From Perkinsus olseni (lineage: Eukaryota > Perkinsozoa > Perkinsida > Perkinsidae), in the NCBI GenBank assembly GCA_013115135.1, contig JABANP010000876.1, positions 1-13,664 of the forward strand: DNA of 13,664 nucleotides. Reading direction: 5' to 3'. The notes below the pieces were generated by a model. The model ran no database searches and was not told the origin of the DNA. It worked only from the letters and a program-made list of their open reading frames with translations. Positions 1 through 7,196 of this stretch are shown in pieces (the stretch's first letter is position 1; the number at the start of each line of letters is the position of its first letter). A program made the translations under genes and the position numbers.

Positions 1-245
1 TGAAAGCGCAACTATGTCAGCGCTCGCCTCGAAAACCTTTGGCCCGATATAGGGGACAATTAGCGGGACAGATCTTGTGTGAGTCCTGCGTGCCGCAATG
101 CGTATCCTTTGCGCTGCGCTATAGAGTGCTGCAATAGCTAGTTATTAGTACAATTCTCGTGAGTGGCAAATCAGTCACTTGTGACGTATTATTGTACGCT
201 GGAACGTGTACTCTAAGGTGCAAGGTCTGGGTTGTGTTCTTATCT
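1..245 (+). repeat. 5' long terminal repeat
   Basis: All 245 bases match the copy at 11162-11406 when read side by side; after base 245 the two sequences diverge. It should carry promoter, transcription start and polyadenylation signals, but I see no convincing TATA box. It contains nested inverted repeats: GTACAAT (148-154) against ATTGTAC (191-197), enclosing GTCAC-TT-GTGAC (174-185), which overlaps TGACGT (182-187). It carries one copy (39-45) of the TTGGCCC motif that recurs through the element. It does not end in the usual CA. The true left end may lie about 10 bp outside the window, because in the 3' copy a TG dinucleotide directly follows the purine tract at 11152. Confidence 0.95.
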
Positions 246-358
246 TTATTATTGGTAAAGCCTGGTCAAGTAGTAGTGCGATCCACTCCCCTACGTACCT
301 TGACATCTAATTGGTAGCAGCTCCTTGTTCTACTACTACTATTGATATTGGTTTTACT
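246..358 (+). other. 5' leader of the element, with weak primer-binding candidate
   Basis: This is the stretch between LTR and gag, where minus-strand primer binding and RNA packaging signals are expected. A primer-binding site normally starts TGG, complementary to the CCA end of a tRNA, just after the LTR. The first TGG is at 253-255 (TGGTAAAGCCTGG), 7 bp past the end of LTR identity; a second is at 263. I cannot match either to a particular tRNA. The GGTAAAG at 254-260 also resembles a 5' splice site, which could serve a spliced transcript for the 3' ORFs; this is only inference. Confidence 0.35.
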
Positions 359-1546
359 ATGGTTCTTGGTGACTTTCCTATGGTTGAGAAGGATGTGGAT
401 GAAGCTGGACAAGCGGCTTTCGACGAGTTCAAAGAGATGGGTGCTACTGACGACATCGCGGAGAAGGCTCGTGCTTCGGCCCGTGAAAGTGCTTCGGCCC
501 ACAACGAGGTTATCAAGGCTTTGAGAGAAGCTGGTCACCGTGGCACTTCTTCTTCTTCGGCCCCGTCCCCTGATACTACGGCAAGTGGTTCTGGTGGTGT
601 GGTGGTTCAAGTTATGCAATCGCCTGTCCCCGAGCGCTATGATGGTATATCGAATCTTGAAGATTGGTTCCGTCGTTATGAAGCTGATGCGAGAGGCGCT
701 GGCTGGACCGAGCTTCAGATGGCTGAGCGACTAGGCAATCATCTACGTGGTGTGTACTTCGACGTCTGGCATCAGAACTGCACCAAGGTTGACTTTGCGA
801 AGGATCGTAAGGCTCTTGTTGGTATGTTCGCTTTGACTCAGCCCGATGAGATTTTGGCCCGGTTCAACTCGCTGACTTGGGATCGTTCGACGAAGGTTGT
901 GGCTTTCTTGACTTCTCTTCGACGCTATCTTAAGGAGTATAATGATACCTTGGCTGGTGGTGCTAAGCTTACTGATGATATTATGGATCGTATGGTTATG
1001 GACCGGTTGATCGCTAATGCCCCTGACGCCGCCAAGTCTGCACTCCGAAGAAGACGTCCGAAGACTGTTCAAGATATCTGCCAATTGTTCGACGACTATC
1101 GGGAGAAGAGCCCACCGACTTCGGCTCCTACACGACCTGCTGCAGGCGCTTCACCTGGGTTCGACTCTGTTGACTTCAGCACCGAAGGTTCTAACGGTCA
1201 GTTGACTAAGGCTGTGAACGCCCTCTTGGCCTCCCAGAACGCTATGATGGGTTCGCTAGGCAAGATGTTCAAGGCCAATGGTGGTGGTCAGCAAGGTCGA
1301 CATGGACGTGATGGTCGTGGTGGCAATCGTGGTTCGGCCCGTAGCCGTAAGGGTATGCCGATCCGGACTCCTAAGTGCGCCATATGCTCTGATCAACACT
1401 GGGTATCATCGTGTCCCCTCAAGAAGTACGAGAATGGTTGCTTTGTCTGTTCGTCTACCGAGCACTTGGCCCGTGAATGCCCTCAACTACCAGCTATGTT
1501 GAAGTCTATCTCCAGTAAGGCTACTATGGGGTCGGGAAACTGCTAA
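359..1546 (+). CDS. gag: Gag polyprotein (capsid and nucleocapsid)
   Basis: Gag is the structural protein of the particle. The frame is open from before 311, but the first ATG is at 359, giving 395 aa. Residues about 95-270 look like a retrotransposon Gag capsid region: helical, with [18 protein letters not shown] near its start. A Gly/Arg-rich basic stretch follows (about residues 310-338). Two CCHC zinc knuckles follow: C-x2-C-x3-H-x4-C at 1376-1414, one residue shorter than canonical, and a canonical C-x2-C-x4-H-x4-C at 1439-1480. These bind genomic RNA in this family. The stop TAA (1544-1546) sits inside a frameshift signal that leads into pol. The N-terminal third is rich in Ser, Ala and acidic residues. 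Confidence 0.92.
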   Translation: MVLGDFPMVEKDVDEAGQAAFDEFKEMGATDDIAEKARASARESASAHNEVIKALREAGHRGTSSSSAPSPDTTASGSGGVVVQVMQSPVPERYDGISNLEDWFRRYEADARGAGWTELQMAERLGNHLRGVYFDVWHQNCTKVDFAKDRKALVGMFALTQPDEILARFNSLTWDRSTKVVAFLTSLRRYLKEYNDTLAGGAKLTDDIMDRMVMDRLIANAPDAAKSALRRRRPKTVQDICQLFDDYREKSPPTSAPTRPAAGASPGFDSVDFSTEGSNGQLTKAVNALLASQNAMMGSLGKMFKANGGGQQGRHGRDGRGGNRGSARSRKGMPIRTPKCAICSDQHWVSSCPLKKYENGCFVCSSTEHLARECPQLPAMLKSISSKATMGSGNC

Positions 1547-1574
1547 GGCGCTCGCTCGACAGCCCGCGAGCGCC
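1534..1574 (+). promoter_or_regulatory. -1 ribosomal frameshift signal, gag to pol
   Basis: The heptamer GGGAAAC (1534-1540) lies in the gag frame as G GGA AAC, the X XXY YYZ pattern used for -1 frameshifting; the same heptamer is known from simian type D retrovirus gag-pro. After a 6-nt spacer that contains the gag stop, a perfect 9-bp stem follows: GGCGCTCGC (1547-1555) against GCGAGCGCC (1566-1574), with a 10-nt loop. A slip at AAC moves ribosomes from gag into the pol frame, which is open there (from 1519). Slip site, spacing, GC-rich stem and frame direction all agree. I did not find a clear pseudoknot partner for the loop. Confidence 0.9.
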
Positions 1575-4500
1575 GGAAGTTAATCTATACCCCTTCGGAA
1601 AGGATAATGGTTTATTCCTTTTCGCTGATCTTATCTCTGGTCGTCAACGTTTGGGACCTCTACGCTGCTTAGTGGATACTGGCTGTTGTTCTACTATGGT
1701 TGCTAAAAGGGTGGTTCCTCTCAATGCTGAGATTCGGCCCGTTACTGGTCCTTCGTTAATGACTATTGATCGTTCTCTCTGTACTATTCTGGGAATGGTT
1801 TCTCTTACGGTTGGTATTTATGATAGCGAGAAGGCCAAGAGTGGTATGACGCCTTCCAAGGATGATCCTCGTGTACCTTTTAATGTATCGGCTTTGGTGG
1901 TGGAATCGTTGGCTTATGATCTTATACTCGGTCATGACTTTATGAGTCACTTCGGTTTGGATATTCGTTATTCGGACGACCCCGTTAAGATCACTGGTGA
2001 CCGACCTAAGGAGGAAGCTCCTCGTACGGCATGGTTCTCTGAACATCCCGTACAGACGTCCAACCTCTGCATGAAGGCTCAGTACTACACCAGTTCTTCG
2101 AGTTCTTCGGCCCGTTCGGCGCCTGTGGCTATGGTTGGTAGAGAAGACTATGCCAACGACTCCTTCGACCTCTCTTGCCCCGAGTACTTGCCGGCATCTG
2201 CTGGACTGAAGGTCCAGGTGACGCCATTGTCTGACGAGCAGCTTCGTGAGAAGAATCTACCGGTTATGTCTGATGGGATTCCTATGGTTCCACCTTCAGC
2301 GACTCCTCCTGAGGACGAGCTGGTACCGGTAGAGAGTTGGCCCCCACCTGGCTTCCAAGATGTCGACGACCTCGAGGGTGACCCGCTTGCCGATCCTCTT
2401 CGGTTTGCGGTTCCTGACTTTGGAGATACGTCTATACGGTTGCCTGACTTCTGTGATGACCCTTCTGCTGAACGCCGACCTGTGGCAACTTTGTGTGAGG
2501 AGTTCTCCGATTTGTTCGCGGTTCGGCCCGGCTACTGTGAGGCTGCTGAGCATTGCATTAATACTGGTGCTAGTGCCCCGCAGTGTGAGCGTGTTCGACC
2601 CCTTCCTCATCGTTGGCGAGAAGAAGTCACGGCTATGCTGCAAGAGATGGAGTCTTTGGGTGTTATCAGAAGAAGTACATCACCATGGAGGTACCCTTGT
2701 GTATTCGTTCCCAAGAAGAATGGGAAGGTTCGTATGTGCATCGACTATCGTGGACTGAACCGGTTATGTGAGACTGAGGCTTATCCGGTTCCTCGACCCG
2801 ATGATGTACAAGAGCACTTGGGTAACGCTAAGTACTTCACCACCTTGGACCTTCGCAGTGGTTACTGGCAAGTCCCCGTTCGGCCTGAAGACCAAGCTAA
2901 GACTGCGTTCTGCCCTGGCCCCGGCTTCCCTTTGTACGAGTGGTTGCGGATGCCGTTCGGCCTAGCTTCGGCCCCGGCGACTTTCCAGAGGCTAATGGAC
3001 TCTATCGTTGGTGACTTGCCCTTTGTGAAGTGCTACTTGGACGACCTATTGATCTACAGCTCGTCTATGGAGGAACATCTGGATCACCTTCGGCAAGTAT
3101 TCACCATCCTGAGGAAGTTTGGCCTGACCATTGCGGCGGAGAAGTGTGCCATTGCTGAGACTACGGTTGACTACTTGGGTCATACCTTCGGCCCGGATGG
3201 TATGATGCCTGATGCGAAGAAGGTTGATGCTATATTGAGATGGCCGACACCCACTACTGTGACGGAGTTACGCTCGTTCTTGGGATTGGCTAACTACTAC
3301 CGTGGGTTTCTGCCTCACTACTCGGAGCGTACTCGAGCGTTGTACGACCTTCTCACTGGTACTTCTAAGTCTAAGCTTTCGGCCCTACCACCGTGGACTC
3401 CGGCTCATGAGGTTGCCTTCTTGGACGTTAAGGAGAGTTTGGCCCGGTTACCACTGCTAGCCTACCCCGATTTCTCGAGACCCTTCCAACTGGTGACGGA
3501 CGCTAGCGATGTGGCTATTGGTAGTGTACTGGAGCAAGATGGCAGACCCCTCTGCTTCTTCAGCCAGTCGCTTACCGCGACTCAGAAGAGGTGGCCCGTC
3601 TATGAGCGTGAGGCGTTTGCTATATTCCGGTCCTTGGATCGGTTTCGCAATCTCCTACTCGGGTACCACCTTGAGCTGATAGTCTACACCGACCACAAGC
3701 CTCTGACGTTTATGGCTACATCGACTACTCCTAAGGTCCAACGTTGGATGCTCAGTCTCTGTCAGTACGAGTTTACCGTCAAGTATCGGCCCGGTAAGGA
3801 GAATGTGGTCGCGGATGCACTCTCCAGGATTCCTTCGGCCCGGACGGTAACTGACGAGCTACATGGTAACGGCGAGGCTATGATACCTGTGGGTCCGGCG
3901 GCTATGCTAATGCCGTGTGTGACTTCAACTGTCACCTACAGCCCTGATGTCCCTCGATGGTCTTCTCACTCCTATGGCACTATTGATGAAGGTTTGGTGG
4001 TCATCCCGTTGACTTTGCCTCGTGACGTCCTACTACGAGAACAGTTGGCTGACCCCGACTTGGCCCTGCTACGACGGAAGCTTCGGCCCGACTTGTGGTT
4101 GCCAGAAGATTATCTTAACCATCGCTTGGTGCCGTATCGCTTCAAGCTGTCGTCCCTGGGCTTGGATACTCGTGGTCTTCTGGTTCGAAGGTTGACTCCA
4201 CTTCCTGAGCAAGGTGCCACTTATGTACCCGTGATGCCTGCGAGGCTTCGGCCCCAAGTACTTGCTCAAGTACATGATGCTTTTGGACACCGAGGACTGC
4301 GTGCGACTAGGTTGGCTCTGCGCTCTTATTCGTATTGGCATGATATGGACGAAGACGCCTACGCCTACTTGGGATGTTGTGAGGTCTGCTTCCCCGAGAT
4401 AGCTGACGAAATGGTGTTTTCCGACGATGACATTGCGGATGGTCATGGACGCGATTTGGCCCGTGATATTCGACCGGCGATGATGGTAACCCCTGCTGCT

Positions 4501-4878
4501 GCGGTCGCTTCTACCTCTTCTGAAGCTCCTCGTGTTGGTGGTTCACTACATCCGGTGCTACCTAGTGCGCTGGTCACTGTCTCGGAAGACTGGTCTAAGG
4601 ATGACGTGCTGGTATACCAAGACAACGACCCTATTATTCGACGAGTCAAGGATCGACTTCGAGATGATGAACCGTTCGGTCGACAGGAGATGCGCAGTGC
4701 TGACTTTCGGCCCTATCGTAAACTGTGGTCCGTCTTGTTCTTGGACGACTCTGGGTTTACTGGTGCGGATGATCAAGTATCTGCCAGAAGACGAGCAAGC
4801 CTATGTTCCTATCATCCCTCAAGAGCTGCGTCGGCCACTGCTATATCGTTGCCACGACCTGGGTGGACACTTTGGTAG
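1540..4878 (+). CDS. pol: Pol: protease, reverse transcriptase, RNase H, first integrase zinc module
   Basis: This frame has no ATG start and is entered by the -1 shift from gag. Aspartic protease: DTG at 1675-1683 and the later ILG at 1924-1932. Reverse transcriptase: catalytic Asp in [11 protein letters not shown] (2848) and YLDD at 3034-3045, with the fingers motif [11 protein letters not shown] upstream. RNase H: TDAS (Asp at 3499), YEREAFAI (about 3601-3624), TDHKPL (Asp at 3691) and VADALS (Asp at 3814), the expected D-E-D-D set. An integrase-type H2C2 zinc module follows (4273-4389), then a 70-residue Ala/Ser/acidic linker and the first half of a second such module. The coherent protein leaves this frame at about 4756; the residues from there to the stop at 4878 look like out-of-frame translation. 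The polyprotein is normally cut by its own protease in the particle. Confidence 0.95.
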   Translation: MLRRSLDSPRAPEVNLYPFGKDNGLFLFADLISGRQRLGPLRCLVDTGCCSTMVAKRVVPLNAEIRPVTGPSLMTIDRSLCTILGMVSLTVGIYDSEKAKSGMTPSKDDPRVPFNVSALVVESLAYDLILGHDFMSHFGLDIRYSDDPVKITGDRPKEEAPRTAWFSEHPVQTSNLCMKAQYYTSSSSSSARSAPVAMVGREDYANDSFDLSCPEYLPASAGLKVQVTPLSDEQLREKNLPVMSDGIPMVPPSATPPEDELVPVESWPPPGFQDVDDLEGDPLADPLRFAVPDFGDTSIRLPDFCDDPSAERRPVATLCEEFSDLFAVRPGYCEAAEHCINTGASAPQCERVRPLPHRWREEVTAMLQEMESLGVIRRSTSPWRYPCVFVPKKNGKVRMCIDYRGLNRLCETEAYPVPRPDDVQEHLGNAKYFTTLDLRSGYWQVPVRPEDQAKTAFCPGPGFPLYEWLRMPFGLASAPATFQRLMDSIVGDLPFVKCYLDDLLIYSSSMEEHLDHLRQVFTILRKFGLTIAAEKCAIAETTVDYLGHTFGPDGMMPDAKKVDAILRWPTPTTVTELRSFLGLANYYRGFLPHYSERTRALYDLLTGTSKSKLSALPPWTPAHEVAFLDVKESLARLPLLAYPDFSRPFQLVTDASDVAIGSVLEQDGRPLCFFSQSLTATQKRWPVYEREAFAIFRSLDRFRNLLLGYHLELIVYTDHKPLTFMATSTTPKVQRWMLSLCQYEFTVKYRPGKENVVADALSRIPSARTVTDELHGNGEAMIPVGPAAMLMPCVTSTVTYSPDVPRWSSHSYGTIDEGLVVIPLTLPRDVLLREQLADPDLALLRRKLRPDLWLPEDYLNHRLVPYRFKLSSLGLDTRGLLVRRLTPLPEQGATYVPVMPARLRPQVLAQVHDAFGHRGLRATRLALRSYSYWHDMDEDAYAYLGCCEVCFPEIADEMVFSDDDIADGHGRDLARDIRPAMMVTPAAAVASTSSEAPRVGGSLHPVLPSALVTVSEDWSKDDVLVYQDNDPIIRRVKDRLRDDEPFGRQEMRSADFRPYRKLWSVLFLDDSGFTGADDQVSARRRASLCSYHPSRAASATAISLPRPGWTLW
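4024..4389 (+). other. Integrase N-terminal H2C2 module, first copy
   Basis: The module starts near [14 protein letters not shown], runs through [20 protein letters not shown] and ends in the zinc-binding motif: His at 4273 and 4288 (HDAFGH, H-x4-H) and Cys at 4378 and 4387 (C-x2-C). This is the fold that precedes the catalytic core in Ty3/gypsy integrases. Here it is not followed by the core but by a linker and a second copy, so its role is uncertain. It retains all four metal ligands. A further Cys at 4375 is adjacent to the first ligand Cys. Confidence 0.85.
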
Positions 4879-4969
4879 ACACCATATGTGGGAACGTATG
4901 AGACGGCTATGCTTCTGGCCCGGTATGAACGTTGACATCATCGACTACGTCGCTCAGTGCGCAAGGTGT
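4606..4969 (+). other. Integrase N-terminal H2C2 module, second copy (frame change inside)
   Basis: This repeats the first module in order and spacing: [14 protein letters not shown] for [29 protein letters not shown] for [33 protein letters not shown] for [17 protein letters not shown]. It ends with His at 4853 and 4868 (HDLGGH) and Cys at 4958 and 4967 (C-x2-C). The match to the first copy stays in frame 1 up to about 4755 and continues in frame 2 from about 4757, so the frame changes at the TTT at 4756-4758. It is directly followed by the catalytic core, as in an ordinary integrase. Confidence 0.85.
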
Positions 4970-5533
4970 TTGACCAGTAAAGCCCGACAGAAGCCTGCTG
5001 CGGCTTTTGTCCCCTTCCCGGTTGGACGACCTTGGCACACGGTGGCTGTGGACTTCCTCTTCATCGGCCCGTCTGACTCCGGGCCGACTAAGTTGTTGGT
5101 GGTGGTCGACCACTTCACTCGCTGGGCGGATGCCTTCGTGGTTAGAGGTGAAGGTGCAGCTGATGCTCTGGAGCCTCTTCTGCAGTTATTCTCGCAGTTC
5201 GGCCCGCCTACTCGTCTCCTTAGTGACCAAGGAAGTGCCTTCGAGAGTCAAGTTTTCGCGGATGCCATGAAGATTCTGGGAGTGGCGAAGGCTCGTTCTA
5301 CCCCTCATCACCCCAACTCCAATGGCTATGTCGAGCGGTTTAACTCCACCATCCTCAACCTGTTACGAGCCTATACTCAACGTGTGGGAGATTGGCAAGG
5401 ACATCTTCGGCCCGTACTATGGCAGTACAACACTTGTCCTCACTCAAGCACTGGGTTTTCTCCGTATTACCTGATGTTTGGTAGAGAGCCTCCTCAGACT
5501 CTGCTACCTAACTTGAGCCAGTTCTCTCGCTGA
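4757..5533 (+). CDS. pol: Integrase: second zinc module and catalytic core
   Basis: This is the continuation of pol in the +1 frame. It holds the rest of the second H2C2 module, then an RNase H-fold integrase core that joins cDNA to host DNA. Catalytic residues are Asp at 5051 (VAVDFLF), Asp at 5225 (LLSDQGSAF) and Glu at 5333 ([10 protein letters not shown]), with exactly 35 residues between the last two (D,D35E). [22 protein letters not shown] downstream is typical of the end of the core, with the family's S-x-TG-x-SPY pattern. There is no own start codon at the junction, so expression needs a +1 shift, or the break is an indel. The frame ends at a TGA (5531-5533) overlapping the ATG of the next ORF. 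Confidence 0.9.
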   Translation, partial: LLVRMIKYLPEDEQAYVPIIPQELRRPLLYRCHDLGGHFGRHHMWERMRRLCFWPGMNVDIIDYVAQCARCLTSKARQKPAAAFVPFPVGRPWHTVAVDFLFIGPSDSGPTKLLVVVDHFTRWADAFVVRGEGAADALEPLLQLFSQFGPPTRLLSDQGSAFESQVFADAMKILGVAKARSTPHHPNSNGYVERFNSTILNLLRAYTQRVGDWQGHLRPVLWQYNTCPHSSTGFSPYYLMFGREPPQTLLPNLSQFSR

Positions 5534-5862
5534 TGTACGACCCCGACGGTTACGCTGAGTATTTGGCCCGAGCTCGTGCTACGATTGCTGACGTGGTGGA
5601 CGAATGGGTTACCGCTGGCGGAGCTCCTCATCGAAGAGCTATGGAACAAGAACGTTCTCGACAACGACTGTATGTTGGACAACGTGTTCGAGTTAAGCTC
5701 TTCCGCTCTGGCCGTGAGCCTGGTTATAAGCTCCTTCCTAAGTGGCAGCCCGACTGGTACATCGTGAAGTTCATCCAAGGTGTCAACAACAAGACGGTGG
5801 TCCTACGACATTTCCCTGATCTGGCCGAGAAGGTCATCTCCACTGACTTCCTTGTTGGCTGA
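5533..5862 (+). CDS. pol: Integrase C-terminal domain (GPY/F-like), separate frame
   Basis: This is a 109-aa ORF whose ATG overlaps the preceding stop as TGATG. The N-terminal half (YAEYLARARATIADVVDEW and onward) is the helical segment that usually follows the core. The C-terminal half has VGQRVRVKLFRSG and then KLLPKWQPDWYIVKFI, which fits the GPY/F module of Ty3/gypsy integrases with PDW-Y in place of GP-Y/F. It is therefore the C-terminal third of integrase, displaced by -1 relative to the core. Either termination-reinitiation at TGATG makes it as a separate chain, or one base has been lost. I see no slippery heptamer here. Confidence 0.8.
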   Translation: MYDPDGYAEYLARARATIADVVDEWVTAGGAPHRRAMEQERSRQRLYVGQRVRVKLFRSGREPGYKLLPKWQPDWYIVKFIQGVNNKTVVLRHFPDLAEKVISTDFLVG

Positions 5863-5910
5863 CCCGGTTCAGCCCTCATGTAGTGCCCTCCTCAACTTGG
5901 CGTTGTGCGT

Positions 5911-6765
5911 ATGGATCCTCCGGTAGAAGAAGCCCCTTCTGCGCCGAGCTTCCCCTTTCGACGACTTGGTGATGAGGTTCCGGAAGATGTGTTTACTCCC
6001 CCTCAAGGTCGTGACTATGCTTCGGCCCGAGAAGCGGAGACGGTTGTTCTATCAAGCCCAATCCCGGTACCTCTTGTCCCGGACGCAACGCTTGGTTGGA
6101 GGCTACATGGTGTTGAGGTTCGACCCGGCCCTGTTCAACGCGAGATGGCACCGCAACTGTTGGTTGATGACGAGGTTGCTCATGTACGGAGCCCCGATTC
6201 TCAAGACTCTGGTGTGCAGCAAGATGTGATGTTGGCCCCGGATATCCCTGAGGTTCCCGAGATGGAGGAGGCAACTGATGATGAGCCTCCTTCGGTACCG
6301 TCACGAGCATCTTCGGCCCGACCTTCTTCGGTCCAGTCTCCAGCTTCCTCGGAAGCAGGTTTGGACCCACCAAGTGCGGATCGTGACATCTCTCTGCTGT
6401 CGGCGCCATTGACTAGAACTCCGGCATCTGATGCTTCTATGGAGGTGCATCGAGAAGAGAATTCTGAGGCGGATGACTTGTCGTCGCTTCATGATCTCTT
6501 TGCGACTCCTGAGGGTAGTTCGGCCCGTAGTGCTGTTACCCCCTTGGCCGAGGGTTCGGCCCGTTCAGAAGGTTCTGATCATCCAAATTCGGTGGTTGCT
6601 GCTGATGATTCTGGCGACCATCAAGACGTTGCTGCTGATCCTCAACCTCAAGGTCCTTCTCAGCCTGAGGTAGTTCCCTCGCATGTGTCGAGATCTGGTC
6701 GTACGGTTCGACCGCCTAGGAGGTATTCGCCGAGTGCGTATACTTCCCGGGGTGGCCTTAAGTAA
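5911..6765 (+). CDS. Ser/Pro/acidic tail ORF with C-terminal Arg/Pro motif
   Basis: This is a 284-aa ORF from the ATG at 5911, in the same frame as the integrase C-terminal part but separated from it by stops at 5860 and 5881. Most of it is low complexity: Ser, Pro, Ala, Asp and Glu, with repeated SSAR and GSAR units. It ends with SRSGRTVRPPRRYSPSAY, a basic Arg/Pro motif of a kind often seen at the end of retrotransposon polyproteins. I infer that it is a detached or leaky-read tail of Pol, possibly bound for chromatin or nucleic acid. No catalytic domain is visible. An alternative is an independent accessory protein. Confidence 0.6.
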   Translation: MDPPVEEAPSAPSFPFRRLGDEVPEDVFTPPQGRDYASAREAETVVLSSPIPVPLVPDATLGWRLHGVEVRPGPVQREMAPQLLVDDEVAHVRSPDSQDSGVQQDVMLAPDIPEVPEMEEATDDEPPSVPSRASSARPSSVQSPASSEAGLDPPSADRDISLLSAPLTRTPASDASMEVHREENSEADDLSSLHDLFATPEGSSARSAVTPLAEGSARSEGSDHPNSVVAADDSGDHQDVAADPQPQGPSQPEVVPSHVSRSGRTVRPPRRYSPSAYTSRGGLK

Positions 6766-6803
6766 GGTCTATGTGAAAATCCCACCCTTGACCCGTGATA
6801 GGA

Positions 6804-6819
6804 TTTTGCGGGGAGGAGA
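6804..6819 (+). other. Internal copy of the polypurine tract
   Basis: TTTTGCGGGGAGGAGA is identical over 16 bases to the tract just before the 3' LTR (11136-11151). The next dozen bases are also similar (GTGTATGGGATATG here, TGTTATGGTATGA there). In LTR elements a purine tract escapes RNase H and primes plus-strand DNA; a second, central one is known in Ty1 and lentiviruses. It lies 38 bp after the tail ORF, where the 3' end of a simpler element would be. Confidence 0.75.
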
Positions 6820-6831
6820 GGTGTATGGGAT

Positions 6832-6978
6832 ATGTTGTTTCTGTTCTTGGCTAGCCTGATTACCCTCGTTCTAAGTCTCTCGTTGGCAATGTCGTCGACG
6901 AAGGGTGACTGCCCTTTTGAGCTCTGTCCTGGTGTCTGCGGTTCCGCTGTGACAATTGTGCACGATTCGAAATTTTAA
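6832..6978 (+). CDS. Small ORF with signal-peptide-like start and three cysteines
   Basis: This 48-codon ORF starts 12 bases after the internal purine tract. Residues 1-19, MLFLFLASLITLVLSLSLA, form a strongly hydrophobic segment typical of a signal peptide or membrane anchor, with a plausible cleavage after Ala-19. The rest is short and polar, with Cys at 27, 32 and 36. It occupies the position where env would begin. It may be a real small secreted or membrane peptide, or the first exon of the next ORF: AAGG|GTGACT at 6901-6910 resembles a 5' splice site, and joining there to the AG at 7190-7191 would keep the frame of the downstream ORF. An overlapping ATG at 6825 opens only a short frame ending at a TAG. 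Confidence 0.45.
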   Translation: MLFLFLASLITLVLSLSLAMSSTKGDCPFELCPGVCGSAVTIVHDSKF

Positions 6979-7196
6979 GCGCTTGTAATGATCATTGTAA
7001 TCGTATTGGTATACCTGTAATTGTAATTCTGATCACCGTAATTATTATCGAGACTCTCATGCCCACCTTCGGACGGTATGATGAAGGTCTCACTTTATAA
7101 GTTCACGGTAGGCCCGGTGCAATATCTGCATCGGCTTACTGCTATTCTGAGAAGTCGTCTGGTTATTGTCCGTTAACCATTGCTTCTCTAGATTTG
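6979..7196 (+). promoter_or_regulatory. Non-coding interval with AT-rich repeats and possible splice acceptor
   Basis: This interval has no ORF of note. TGTAAT occurs four times within 45 bases (6984, 6996, 7016, 7022), with palindromes AATGATCATT (6987-6996) and GGTATACC (7008-7015). TTATAA at 7095-7100 could be a TATA-like element. CGTTAACC (7171-7178), followed by the pyrimidine-rich TTGCTTCTCTAG ending at 7191, resembles a branch point and 3' splice site, just 5 bases before the ATG of the next ORF. Such an acceptor would suit a spliced transcript for the 3' ORFs, as in retroviral env expression. All of this is inferred from motif shape only. Confidence 0.35.

Noticed and set aside
311..358. 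Gag start at the TTG at 311
   Set aside because: Eukaryotic initiation there is unlikely; the first ATG in frame is at 359.
4532..4756. Frame-2 start of the integrase-core ORF upstream of 4757
   Set aside because: In this stretch the frame-1 reading aligns with the first zinc module, while frame 2 does not; the upstream part is out-of-frame translation.
4753..4759. GGGTTTA as a -1 slippery heptamer
   Set aside because: Its codon phase fits a shift from frame 2 to frame 1, opposite to the change needed for integrase.
5993..6409. Minus-strand open frame of 138 codons
   Set aside because: It is a shadow of the low-complexity tail ORF; its Pro/His-rich sequence follows from the complement of Ser/Asp codons.
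6600..6765. Chromodomain at the end of Pol
   Set aside because: The tail is low complexity with an Arg/Pro motif; the aromatic cage pattern of a chromodomain is not seen.
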